Shown: one piece after another, positions 46,031 to 53,394 of the stretch
How positions within the stretch are numbered: position 1 is the stretch's first letter
Layout: the number at the start of each line of letters is the position of its first letter
Assembly: GCA_039090855.1 (NCBI GenBank)
Contig: CM076997.1
Location: forward strand, 165,942,709-166,006,708
Source of the DNA: Macrothele yani
Taxonomy: Eukaryota > Arthropoda > Arachnida > Araneae > Macrothelidae
DNA: 64,000 nucleotides
Reading direction: 5' to 3'
Notes under the pieces: generated by a model
The model's database searches: none
The model's input: only the letters and a program-made list of their open reading frames with translations
What the model was told of the DNA's origin: nothing
Position numbers and translations under genes: made by a program

Positions 46031-46722
46031 TTAAGCTAAAATTAATCTATATAAAACTCTCATATTATTCAAGTCTATCAGTTCATTATCTTGATTCGTG
46101 ATATACATTCGAATTCTATGAATATAATTTCTTCTATTAACAGGTAAAAATAAAGGATTTATTTCCTCAATTTTTATTAACTTACCAGGAGGATTAGATG
46201 GTGTAAAAGAATATAAAATATCTTAATTAATATTATATATAGAGCTCCTGTAATTACATCACAATGAATGTGTATGTCATCTACTCCTCTAGAAATGTTT
46301 GCCATATAATTTCCTTCTTGATGATTAACTTCATATATTTCTGATTCAAATCCTAAAATTTCATGTAATTTACTTTCTCTAAGATCAATTTTATATTCAT
46401 CTTTTAATTCAATTATAAAGCGCTGTGTAGCAAAATTAGCTTTAAATTTAATTGGTGGTTCACCTCCTAATCGTTTTATTAAAATGTCATTTAATTCCCT
46501 TAATGTGTAATTTCCATTATCTAAAGTTATTTCATGCCATAAACTACCATCAAAATGCTTAAATTTATTATTTTCATATTCTTCATCAATATTGTTATAT
46601 GAAACCCACATAGACATAGATTTTAAAGCTATTTTTGAATTTTCATTAACAGGAATAGGTGGGACATATTCAATTGTAAAATCTTCTGATTTCTCAAAAT
46701 TTTTTGAATCTAAAATTAACAT
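46031..46722 (-). pseudogene. Minor capsid (penton-like, single jelly-roll) protein, one frameshift
   Basis: It starts at ATG in TTAATAAATGT. Residues 1-160 contain the recognisable Polinton penton pattern: an N-terminal YVPPIPVNENSKIALKSM, the LDNGNYTLRELNDILIKRL region and a FATQRFIIEL strand. The LRESKLHEILGFESEI segment, where a strand leads into 'LGF', follows. The frame shifts near 46215. The remaining part (to TAA at 46031-46033) carries PSNPPGKLIKIEEINPLFLP, as expected at the end of this family. The start overlaps the protease stop by a few bases, implying one transcription unit. Confidence 0.82.
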
Positions 46723-47147
46723 TTATTAAGCACAAAATCTTCATTAAAACCACTTGGTTCTTGGGTAAAAGAATATAAAACTTCAACAGGTGATTTACCT
46801 TTATTCCTTTCATTTATGTATTTCATACAATAAAAACCACATTTAACAGATGTTGGTTCTTGTAAAAAACGCGAATTATATTTAATTCCTTTTATAGTTG
46901 TTTCAAGATATTTTACAATATTTTTAGGTATGACAATATTATGTTGTTTAATGTCTTTATATTTATATTCTCCAAATGGATCAAAATATTCCACAAAATT
47001 ATATTTAGGATCATTATAATAACAGACCCAATGAGTCCCAGGTCCTGTAGATATATCTAAATTAATAATTCCACTTTCAAATTTCTTAATCTTTTTAGGT
47101 AATAAATCTGATGCAAATACACCCCTGAATCCTTTTACATCTTTCAT
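46716..47147 (-). CDS. PRO: Adenovirus-type cysteine protease
   Basis: This maturation protease would cut capsid and core precursors after assembly. The open frame of 143 codons keeps the catalytic set in order: His39 in GTHWVCYY, Asp56 in EYFDPFG, Gln96 in RFLQEP and Cys103 in VKCGFYC, the pattern of the C5/Ulp1-like fold. The family usually has some 20-30 residues before this Met. Upstream the same frame is open for at least 25 codons (reading ISNKTIEQN just before Met1) into the neighbouring gene, and no TAAATG motif stands at this ATG. The true start may therefore lie upstream or have been lost. Confidence 0.88.
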   Translation of the reverse strand: MKDVKGFRGVFASDLLPKKIKKFESGIINLDISTGPGTHWVCYYNDPKYNFVEYFDPFGEYKYKDIKQHNIVIPKNIVKYLETTIKGIKYNSRFLQEPTSVKCGFYCMKYINERNKGKSPVEVLYSFTQEPSGFNEDFVLNKC

Positions 47148-47163
47148 ATTTTGTTCTATCGTT

Positions 47164-47541
47164 TTATTGGATATACCTCGTAATTCTGAAGAACTCCCTT
47201 TCCAGAATGTTTTTTTTACAACCTGATCCAGTTACTTTACTTAAAGCTTTATTCACACCAAAACTAGCAGGACCAGATAGAGCACCAGTACCAAGAGCTG
47301 CTAAGATAGGAATCAAAAAGGGTAAAATACCTCTGTTTTTCTTTAATTGTGTCTTACTTATAGTTATTCGTTTACCATTTTTAATTTGATTAATTTGAGT
47401 TTTTGTTAAATACATATCATGATTAGCACTTTTAGTTTTATCAATTTGCAATGTAATGTCTTCACCTTTCTTAACTGCTGATTTTAATTTATTTTTCTGA
47501 CCTTCACTCATATAAATTCTTGATACAATATAATTACTCAT
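47164..47541 (-). CDS. Core-type protein with hydrophobic Gly/Ala segment
   Basis: 125 codons from ATG in TTAATAAATGA. The N-terminal two thirds are basic with two related segments (KKGEDITLQIDKTK and KNGKRITISKTQLKK). A hydrophobic run ILPFLIPILAALGTGALSGP follows and then a short tail. A protein of this layout is common in Polintons next to the protease and may act on membranes or in the core, comparable in place to adenovirus pVI or pX; that comparison is inference. The last ~20 residues after GSGCKK probably belong to the wrong frame, because an eight-base A-run precedes them and the other frame leads straight into the protease. Confidence 0.6.
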   Translation of the reverse strand: MSNYIVSRIYMSEGQKNKLKSAVKKGEDITLQIDKTKSANHDMYLTKTQINQIKNGKRITISKTQLKKNRGILPFLIPILAALGTGALSGPASFGVNKALSKVTGSGCKKNILEREFFRITRYIQ

Positions 47542-47589
47542 TTATTAAGATAGAAACTTTGAATAATATTGTTTTACTTTATCATTTAG

Positions 47590-47989
47590 TCATTTTACTT
47601 TATCATTAGTCAATATATCTAGTATTTGAACTACTTGGTTATATACTTTCTTATTTTTAGTTCCCTTACATATTTTATCTGTTAATTTGTCTAAAATATT
47701 AAGACCCTCACCCATATAGTAATTCCCCATTTTGAGAGCTTCTAATGCTCTAATATATTTTCGCACCTCAGCCATTTTATAATCGAAACGATCAATTTTT
47801 TTCTGTAATTTTTTTCTTTTTTTCTTCATCTTTAGCATTATTAAGAGCTTTTACTTGAGGACCTTTTAGACGTCCGATTTCACTGATTTTTTCATTTGCT
47901 TGATTTATTTTTTCATCAATCTCTTCATCAGATTTATTAACTAATTCTGAAGGTAAATCAAATCCTAACTTTTTTAATAACTGATACAT
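47590..47989 (-). pseudogene. Small coiled-coil protein, one frameshift
   Basis: The first frame (47989-47792) reads MYQLLKKLGFDLPSELVNKS and a Lys/Glu-rich helix. Within a run of T bases on the plus strand near 47820, the frame changes to 47838-47590, which continues KKIDRFDYKMAEVRKYIRAL and ends NDKVK. Together it is about 130 mostly helical, charged residues. I do not recognise a family. It sits between the 48323 gene and the core-type gene. Confidence 0.55.
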
Positions 47990-48323
47990 TCAAACTTTTG
48001 TTTAAGTTAATTTTATGAATTCCTGCTTCTCTCTCATACATTTCTTTAGCATCTGAAACAGGTTCTTCAACATCTTCTTAGGCAGGAATTCTTGAAGATT
48101 CTGCTATTGGTTGAAATGAAAGTTCTTCAATTGCATCTTGAAGAGCTTTTAAATTTTCTTTTCTAGATACATCTTGATATTCTAATTTTTCAACTATAGG
48201 TTTATGAAATTTTGTGACTGCCTCTTCATATCCTAAATCTTCTAATTGCTTTTCCTTATTTCGTTTTCTTAGTTAAGCATTTACTTTTGCTAATTTTAAT
48301 AAATCTTGTATTACTTTACTCAT
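47958..48323 (-). pseudogene. Helical acidic protein, two in-frame stops
   Basis: The ATG lies in AAATAAATGA. The frame runs 121 codons with TAA after codon 16 (MSKVIQDLLKLAKVNA) and another TAA after SSRIPA near 48080. The remainder is charged and helical (RKENLKALQDAIEELSFQPI). It overlaps the start of the next gene by about 30 bases. It is the first gene of the minus-strand block, next to the presumed control region. Function unknown. Confidence 0.6.
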
Positions 48324-48340
48324 TTATTTAACTGAAAATT

Positions 48341-48420
48341 TGCTTCCAAGCAAATTATTTTACTTCCAAGCAAACTATTTTACTTCCAAGCAAACTATTT
48401 TACTTCCAAGCAAATTATTT
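48341..48420. promoter_or_regulatory. Four tandem 20-bp repeats between divergent gene blocks
   Basis: Four units of 20 bp (48341, 48361, 48381, 48401) have the form TACTTCCAAGCAAACTATTT, with only T/G and C/T variation at two places. A fifth half-unit, TGCTT, leads into the TATATAAATGG start of the plus block. Each unit contains the inverted pair TTGCTT-CC-AAGCAA or a one-base variant. It fills the 108-bp gap between the start codons of the two divergent blocks, which suggests a bidirectional control element or a binding site for a replication factor. Confidence 0.8.
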
Positions 48421-48431
48421 TGCTTATATAA

Positions 48432-48587
48432 ATGGAAGAACAACTTGAAGAATGTTTATCTTTTGCCGAAATGGCATTAGATCTAGCTGAATGTTATTTA
48501 TCTCAAGGAATACCAGCTGAAGACTTATTATTTGAAGCTGAAATGTTTATTGAAGATGCTGATTTCCTGTTAAATAAATATGATTAA
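48432..48587 (+). CDS. Small acidic protein, 51 residues
   Basis: ATG stands in TATATAAATGG, the first start of the plus block. The product (MEEQLEECLSFAEMALDLAE, then CYLSQGIPAEDLLFEAEMFI) is acidic and helical. Its last codons overlap the ATPase start by eight bases (ATG at 48580), so the two were probably expressed together. No family is recognised. The open frame is intact. Confidence 0.65.
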   Translation: MEEQLEECLSFAEMALDLAECYLSQGIPAEDLLFEAEMFIEDADFLLNKYD

Positions 48588-49306
48588 GCAGAAAGCTAGC
48601 AGCATTAAACTAAAAGATTATTCAGAACCTGAAGAATTTATAGATCCAAATCAAAATCCAATATTACCTATTTATCCTTTTAAACTTTTAATAACAGGAT
48701 CTCCAGGATGTGGAAAAACAAATTTACTATTAAATTTAATATATGATCATTTAAATTTTGATGCATTATTCATATGTGCAAAAGATATTAACGAACCTAA
48801 ATACTCTAAATTACAAGAAAGTTACTCAATGTTTGATTATATAGAAGAGGAAGACATTTTAAAAATAAAGGGAAAGAATAAAAATAAGTTATTAAATTAT
48901 TTAAAAAGTTTAAGAAAGAAACATTATTTGGTTCAGACATAAATGAATTTATTACTGTAGATGACTTAGATCCTTCATTAAAAAATCTAGTTATTTTTGA
49001 TGTCTGTGTAAAAGAAAAAGATCAAAACGAAATTGAAACATTTTTTATAAGAGGAAGGAAGAAAAATGCATCCATTATTTATTTATCACAGACCTATTAT
49101 TCAACACCTATTGATATAAGAAACAACTGTGATTACTTTATATTTTTTAAACTTCAGCGCAGAGAAATTAAACAAATTATTAGAGAAATTGATGGTGATT
49201 TTAATATAGATCCTTATCAAAAAAGTATTAAAAAACCTTATGATTTCTTCATGTTAGATTTGAAAAATCCTCATATGAGATACAGACATAACTTTGATCC
49301 TATATA
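48580..49306 (+). pseudogene. A32-type genome-packaging ATPase, one frameshift
   Basis: The enzyme would pump DNA into the capsid (FtsK/HerA superfamily). Residues 1-120 (48580-48942) contain the Walker A motif GSPGCGKT at residues 40-47. The frame shifts near 48920. The rest, to TAA at 49304-49306, carries SLKNLVIFDVCVKEKDQNEI (Walker B) and FFIRGRKKNASIIYLSQTYY (sensor region with Gln). In the usual motif two acids follow the hydrophobic strand; here the second is Val (D-V instead of D-D), a further inactivating change. Total length of about 240 residues is normal. Confidence 0.88.
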
Positions 49307-49307
49307 A

Positions 49308-49694
49308 ATGGAAGAATATTTAGAAAAGAAAATGTATGTATACAGAAAAAGTCTTAATTACTATAATAAAATTAGTATATCACTATCAGTAAGCAAATTT
49401 ATATTTAGTTCTTCAGGTTTATCAGCTTTTGCATTTATTCCTTTAGCAGCACTTTCTTTAGGAGCAGGAGTCATTGAAGTTTTTGATAAAACTCTAAATA
49501 TTTCAGAAAGAAAAGAAGAATATAAACAAGCTTACAAAATTTATAAACAGATATTAAATTTAATAAACGCTAATTCAATTTCAGAACAGGATGCTTACAT
49601 TAAAGAAGAAGATTTTATAAAAAATATTAAGTATTTTCTTTTAAAAAAATATGTAAAACAAACGCAGCTAAATGGTTATAGATACGTAGTTTAA
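49308..49694 (+). CDS. Two-transmembrane protein, 128 residues
   Basis: It starts at ATG in TATATAAATGG, two bases after the ATPase stop. A short basic N-terminus is followed by two hydrophobic stretches (about residues 22-38, SISLSVSKFIFSSSG, and 39-59, LSAFAFIPLAALSLGAGVIE). A long charged helix follows (ISERKEEYKQAYKIYKQILN). Two membrane helices followed by a cytoplasmic helix recall the SLATT-type layout, but this is only a resemblance in shape. The frame is intact, unlike most neighbours. Role unknown. Confidence 0.62.
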   Translation: MEEYLEKKMYVYRKSLNYYNKISISLSVSKFIFSSSGLSAFAFIPLAALSLGAGVIEVFDKTLNISERKEEYKQAYKIYKQILNLINANSISEQDAYIKEEDFIKNIKYFLLKKYVKQTQLNGYRYVV

Positions 49695-49716
49695 AAATAG
49701 ATTTACAGATAAATAA

Positions 49717-50171
49717 ATGGTGCGGAATATTCATATATTCAAAGAAATTAAAGGTACTGGTTATATAATAACAGGAGGTGATATAGTAGGATGGTTACAA
49801 GATAAATTAAATCCACCTGAAATGCATATACCAGGGTACCAGTATTGTGGCCCATTTACAAAATTAGAAAAGAGATTAAAAAGAGGTGTCCAGGAATTAA
49901 CAGAGTTGATAAAGCTTGTAAAAAACATGATGTAGCTTATAGTAAAACTAAAGATACTGAACAGTGACATATTGCTGATCAAGAACTCTTAAACGATTTA
50001 GATTCAATTGAAAATACTACAAGTGGATTCTATCCATTAGGAGAGAAACAAGCTAGAGCTGTTATAAAACCAATTATAAAAGCAAGGAAAACATTTGGTT
50101 TAGGAATTTCATCCTATATAAATATGTATTGCTTAAAGTGCAAACAGAAAACTGAAACTAAAGATATTTAA
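49717..50171 (+). pseudogene. Phospholipase A2-like protein, frameshift plus stop
   Basis: The start is ATG in AAATAAATGG. The first frame gives the calcium-loop-like segment PGYQYCGPFTKLEKRLKRG. After a one-base shift near 49893, the next frame gives INRVDKACKKHDVAYSKTKD, which holds the catalytic His-Asp pair and Tyr of the HDxxY motif. TGA then interrupts at 49964-49966 (an Arg codon with one change), followed by HIADQELLNDL. The order YCGP - ACxxHDxxY - AD matches the viral phospholipase A2 domain known from parvovirus capsid N-termini and reported in some Polintons, where it opens membranes during entry. The frame stays open into the next small gene. Confidence 0.82.
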
Positions 50172-50261
50172 GAAACAGTAGCTAAAAATGGAAGACCCAT
50201 GGCAAAAGGAAAGTGTAAAGTTTGTGGAACTAAAAAGAGTGTTTTTTTAAAGACGTCGTGA
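50124..50261 (+). pseudogene. Small zinc-ribbon protein (DUF5679-like), one stop
   Basis: A 45-codon frame begins at ATG directly after CTATATAAAT. It has two Cys pairs, MYCLKCKQ and KCKVCGTKK, around a NGRPMAKGKC segment. This is the arrangement of the small DUF5679-type zinc ribbons found in phages and viruses. TAA replaces codon 16. It lies in the same frame as the phospholipase-like gene without a stop between them, so it may once have been that protein's C-terminus rather than a separate gene. Confidence 0.65.
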
Positions 50262-51274
50262 AACACCTTAAAAATATTTATTATACACCAGAAACTGGTT
50301 ATTGTGGTATTAATGAATTACAAAGAAAAACTAAATTACCCAGGAAAGATATAGAAGAGTTTTTACATCAACAAGATGTATATACTAAACAAAAACCACT
50401 TATTCATAGATTTAAAAGAAGAAGAATTTATGTTTCTCATGTCAGTGACCAATTTCAAGCTGACCTTATAGATATGCAAGAATTTAAATCCTTTAATAAT
50501 GACACAAATTATATTTTATTAGTGATTGATATATTCAGTAAATATGCTTGGACAATTCCGATTAAAAGAAAAACGGGCGAAGAGGTAACTAGAGCATTTA
50601 AAAAAATATTTAAAGAAAGAAAACCAGAAAAACTTCAAACAGATAAGGGTACAGAGTTTATAAATAAACAAACTCAAAAGTTATTCAAGGATGAAAATAT
50701 TCACTGGTTTACAACTGAGAATATTGAGATTAAATGTGCTGTTATTGAAAGATTCAATAGAACTTTAAAGACTAAAATGTGGAAGTATTTCACAGCAAAT
50801 AATACTAGAAAGTGGTTAAATGTACTAGATAAATTAATTAAGAATAATAATAATTCTTATCATAGATCCATTAAAATGACACCTATAGAAGCAAGTAAGG
50901 AAGAAAATGAATTAAAAGTTTATAATAATTTGTATAAAGAAAAAGAGAAAAATAACCCAAAATATCAAAAAGGAGATAAAATAAGAATTTCAAAATATAA
51001 AAGAGAATTTAAGAAAGGTTATCTTCCAACATTTACAGAAGAAATATTTATAATTCCCGATATATTGAACACAGATCCTCCAACATATAAAATAAAAGAT
51101 TTAAATAATGAAGAAATTACAGGAACATTTTATGAAAAAGAACTGGTTAAATATGATAAGAAAGATGAGGTTTATAAGATTGAAAAAATTATTAGAAAGA
51201 AAGGAAATAAATACTTAGTTAAATGGTTGGGATATCCTGATGAATTTAACAGTTGGGTTGACGATGTAATTTGA
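50258..51274 (+). CDS. INT: Polinton integrase (DDE with C-terminal chromodomain), ATG lost
   Basis: The retrovirus-type integrase joins Polinton ends to target DNA. The 338-codon frame is open. Asp69 (QADLIDM), Asp129 (LQTDKGTEF) and Glu164 (AVIERFNRTLK) form the DDE triad with about 35 residues between the last two. A SH3-like basic region follows, and residues ~300-338 (YKIEKIIRKKGNKYLVKWLG, then NSWVDDVI) are a chromodomain, usual for this family. The family's typical start (few residues before LKNIYY) coincides with GTG at 50258; no ATG precedes it in frame, so ATG was probably mutated to GTG. It is otherwise the best preserved large gene. The chromodomain end is cut close to a SINE. Confidence 0.93.
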   Translation: MKHLKNIYYTPETGYCGINELQRKTKLPRKDIEEFLHQQDVYTKQKPLIHRFKRRRIYVSHVSDQFQADLIDMQEFKSFNNDTNYILLVIDIFSKYAWTIPIKRKTGEEVTRAFKKIFKERKPEKLQTDKGTEFINKQTQKLFKDENIHWFTTENIEIKCAVIERFNRTLKTKMWKYFTANNTRKWLNVLDKLIKNNNNSYHRSIKMTPIEASKEENELKVYNNLYKEKEKNNPKYQKGDKIRISKYKREFKKGYLPTFTEEIFIIPDILNTDPPTYKIKDLNNEEITGTFYEKELVKYDKKDEVYKIEKIIRKKGNKYLVKWLGYPDEFNSWVDDVI

Positions 51275-51281
51275 AAATTTT

Positions 51282-51629
51282 TCGCAAAACGCCCCTTCGG
51301 TGGAGGGTCTATGCTTCATTTTTTTATTTATTTGTACCTGGCCAGCCAGGTACTTATGGGCTTTAACTCTTTCGACCCTCCACCGGAATCACACACACTC
51401 TGCCATCATATGTTATTCACGCACACGCTCTACCATGAACCCAACCTTTTTTTTAATCAAAGGGGGACAGGGAGCTACCGAGATTCGAACCAACGACCTT
51501 TCGCTTGCAAGCTTAACACGCTGCCAACCCAGGCCAGTAAATTCTTGCTTGAAACTTCTATTTACGTTGAAGCCAGAGAAACTTGGCGATGATCCAAGGT
51601 TGTTACGTAACCTGGAAGTGATCGCTCTC
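51282..51629 (-). mobile_element. tRNA-derived SINE (family C) inserted after the integrase
   Basis: The 10-bp string TGAAAATTTT occurs at 51272-51281 and 51630-51639, a plausible target duplication. Between them the minus strand has a tRNA-like part with TGGTTCGAATCTCGGTAGCT (box B). There is also an inverted pair GGTGGAGGGTC (51299) with GACCCTCCACC (51373). The base composition is GC-richer than the Polinton. The GC-richer DNA continues to about 51780, so a second small insertion may follow. Confidence 0.65.
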
Positions 51630-51808
51630 TGAAAATTTTGGCAGCGGTTCAACTCTGCCTGAAGGAGTTTATGTAAACATTTTGGCTCGAAGCTTATCAG
51701 TGTTATGTAATGACTGCATCTAAGCAAGAAAGAGATTTAATTGCTTGTGCTGCCATCTATATGTGAAAGAAAAGCTGTAAATCACAGTATTTAAAGTTCA
51801 TTAGGCTG

Positions 51809-51862
51809 GAATTAACTATTGACGATTTAAAATACGATATTAAAAGAATACATGATATCTAA
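51809..51862 (+). pseudogene. Remnant of a second KilA-N-type gene (C-terminal end)
   Basis: Just before the KilA-N gene, an 18-codon stretch encodes ELTIDDLKYDIKRIHDI-stop. It resembles the end of the KilA-N gene 800 bp downstream (HTIGNLKEDIKRITKF-stop), and both are followed by GATATCTAATAAATGG. This suggests a tandem gene duplication in which the upstream copy was lost except for its tail, possibly with the insertion at 51282-51780. Confidence 0.6.
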
Positions 51863-51865
51863 TAA

Positions 51866-52659
51866 ATGGCTTCATTAAAAGATGTATGCTATGAAATTAT
51901 TAAAGATAATTATTATTATGGTCTCTTTGGAGATTTTAAGTTAATAATAGATAAAAATACTGGATATTTTAATGCTACTAAACTATGTAACGATGGAGGT
52001 AAGAGATTTAAAAAATGGTTAGAAAAGAAACAATCTAAAGAATTAATAAAATATTATAAAAATTGTGGTGGCCCGAATTCGGGCCGCCATAAAAATGATC
52101 AAATGTATGAAATAAGAGAAGGGACAGGTAAGAATATTATTAATGGAACATATGTTAAGCAGGAATGAATTTTAAATATATCTTGTTGGGTTTCAAATGA
52201 TTTTTATGATAAAGTTAACAAGATTGTTAAAGACTATTACATTAAAAAATTCAATGATAAATACAAGAATGATAATGAAAAATTAAATAAGATAAAAAGA
52301 AAATGGAAAATGAAAAATATAAAGAAGTAGAAGAGGATATAACACCTAAAACTGCTAATTCTCAAAAGCTTCATATGTTTACTATCATACAGAAAAATAA
52401 AGAAAACTCTGATTATCCTTATTATGTAATCAGATGTCAAAGAGATAAAATGAATAAAACTATTGGTAAATTAAAAATAAAGTATCTAGATTTAAATATA
52501 ATATATGAAATAAAATATAATCCTAATTCTATTAATTTATTTAACAGAGTTAAAGAAAATATATCATACATAGAAACAAAATTTTATCATCTTAATATTG
52601 GTAATGATCATACTATTGGTAATTTAAAAGAGGATATTAAAAGAATAACTAAGTTCTAA
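51866..52659 (+). pseudogene. KilA-N domain protein, one stop and one frameshift
   Basis: KilA-N is a DNA-binding domain of phages and large DNA viruses (poxvirus N1R/p28 type). The first 100 codons from ATG in CTAATAAATGG contain the domain: YGLFGDFKLIIDKNTGYFNA, TKLCNDGGKRFKKWLEKKQS and a NGTYVKQE end. TGA at 52166-52168 precedes SCWVSNDFYDKVNKIVKDYY, the expected last helices of the domain. After a shift near 52295, the frame 52303-52659 gives KLHMFTIIQKNKENSDYPYY and VIRCQRDKMNKTIGKLKIKY, which looks like the C-terminal domain often paired with KilA-N in iridoviruses and poxviruses (DUF3627-like; less sure). Total about 260 residues. Confidence 0.82.
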
Positions 52660-52688
52660 AAAGTTTTTAATAAAATGATATCTAATAA

Positions 52689-53106
52689 ATGGAATATTTT
52701 AATGAAGAATCTAATTACCTTTCTTATTCATCTTCAGAAGAAGAACAAATTGAAATTCCTGAAAATTTTAAAAAAGTAATGAAACAAATAAAGAAAATGA
52801 AGTATGATGAAGAGGAAGACTGTTATTATATAGATTATAATAAATATTTAAAAAGTAAATATGTTAGTGGAATAAGATATTTTAATCAATTTAAAAGAAA
52901 AAAATAACCTTGAATTTAATAAGGAAGCAGAAGATTTATTTTTCAAATTATTGGATTTTATGTACTATGAGAAAAATTTAAAATATGCATATTTTATTAA
53001 AAAAATTTGTGACTATTATAATATATAAAATGATATTAAAATTAATATAAATCCAAAAAATGAAAAGATCTGGGAAGACTTTAAAGCAGCAAGCTTTTCA
53101 GCTTAA
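52689..53106 (+). pseudogene. Acidic helical protein, frameshift and stop
   Basis: It starts in CTAATAAATGG. The first 72 codons begin MEYFNEESNYLSYSSSEEEQ and are very acidic, then turn basic (YFNQFKRKK). A slip in an A-run at 52900 leads to NLEFNKEAEDLFFKLLDFMY and IKKICDYYNI. TAA at 53026-53028 and a final ENEKIWEDFKAASFSA-like tail follow, to TAA at 53104-53106. About 138 residues, mostly helical. No family is recognised. Confidence 0.55.
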
Positions 53107-53139
53107 AGCAAAGTATTTATAAAATTTGTTTCCTAATAA

Positions 53140-53352
53140 ATGGAAGACAAAACATGCACAAGTTGTAAACAAACAAAACCTATTCATCGTCGTTATGGTA
53201 GAGTTGATCGTCAGCATATTTGCAAATATTGTCAAACTTATACTCTATATAGGAAGCTGGTTTGTGATTGTGGAAGAGAATATACTTATGCGCATTATCA
53301 AAGACATTTAAGAAGTTCTTTACATAAACGTCTTTCGAAAATCTGTTTATAA
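53140..53352 (+). CDS. Small zinc-finger protein, 70 residues
   Basis: The ATG is in CTAATAAATGG and the frame is intact. Two metal sites are visible: CTSCKQ with CKYC (treble-clef-like, two CxxC pairs) and CDCGREYTYAHYQRHLRSSLH, a C2H2-like finger with His at the expected spacing. It is basic overall, so nucleic acid binding is likely. It lies directly before the polymerase gene. Function beyond that is unknown. Confidence 0.7.
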   Translation: MEDKTCTSCKQTKPIHRRYGRVDRQHICKYCQTYTLYRKLVCDCGREYTYAHYQRHLRSSLHKRLSKICL

Positions 53353-53394
53353 AAGTACCTGCCTATAAATAGTTACAAATTTTTTTCCTTATAA

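Noticed and set aside
48341..48420. Microsatellite noise
   Set aside because: The 20-bp units are exact in length, contain an inverted core and lie precisely between divergent start codons, so I kept it as a regulatory candidate instead.
52237..52440. Very hydrophobic minus-strand open frame (Phe-rich)
   Set aside because: It is the antisense of the Lys/Asn-rich KilA-N gene; A-rich coding strands give Phe/Leu-rich shadows.
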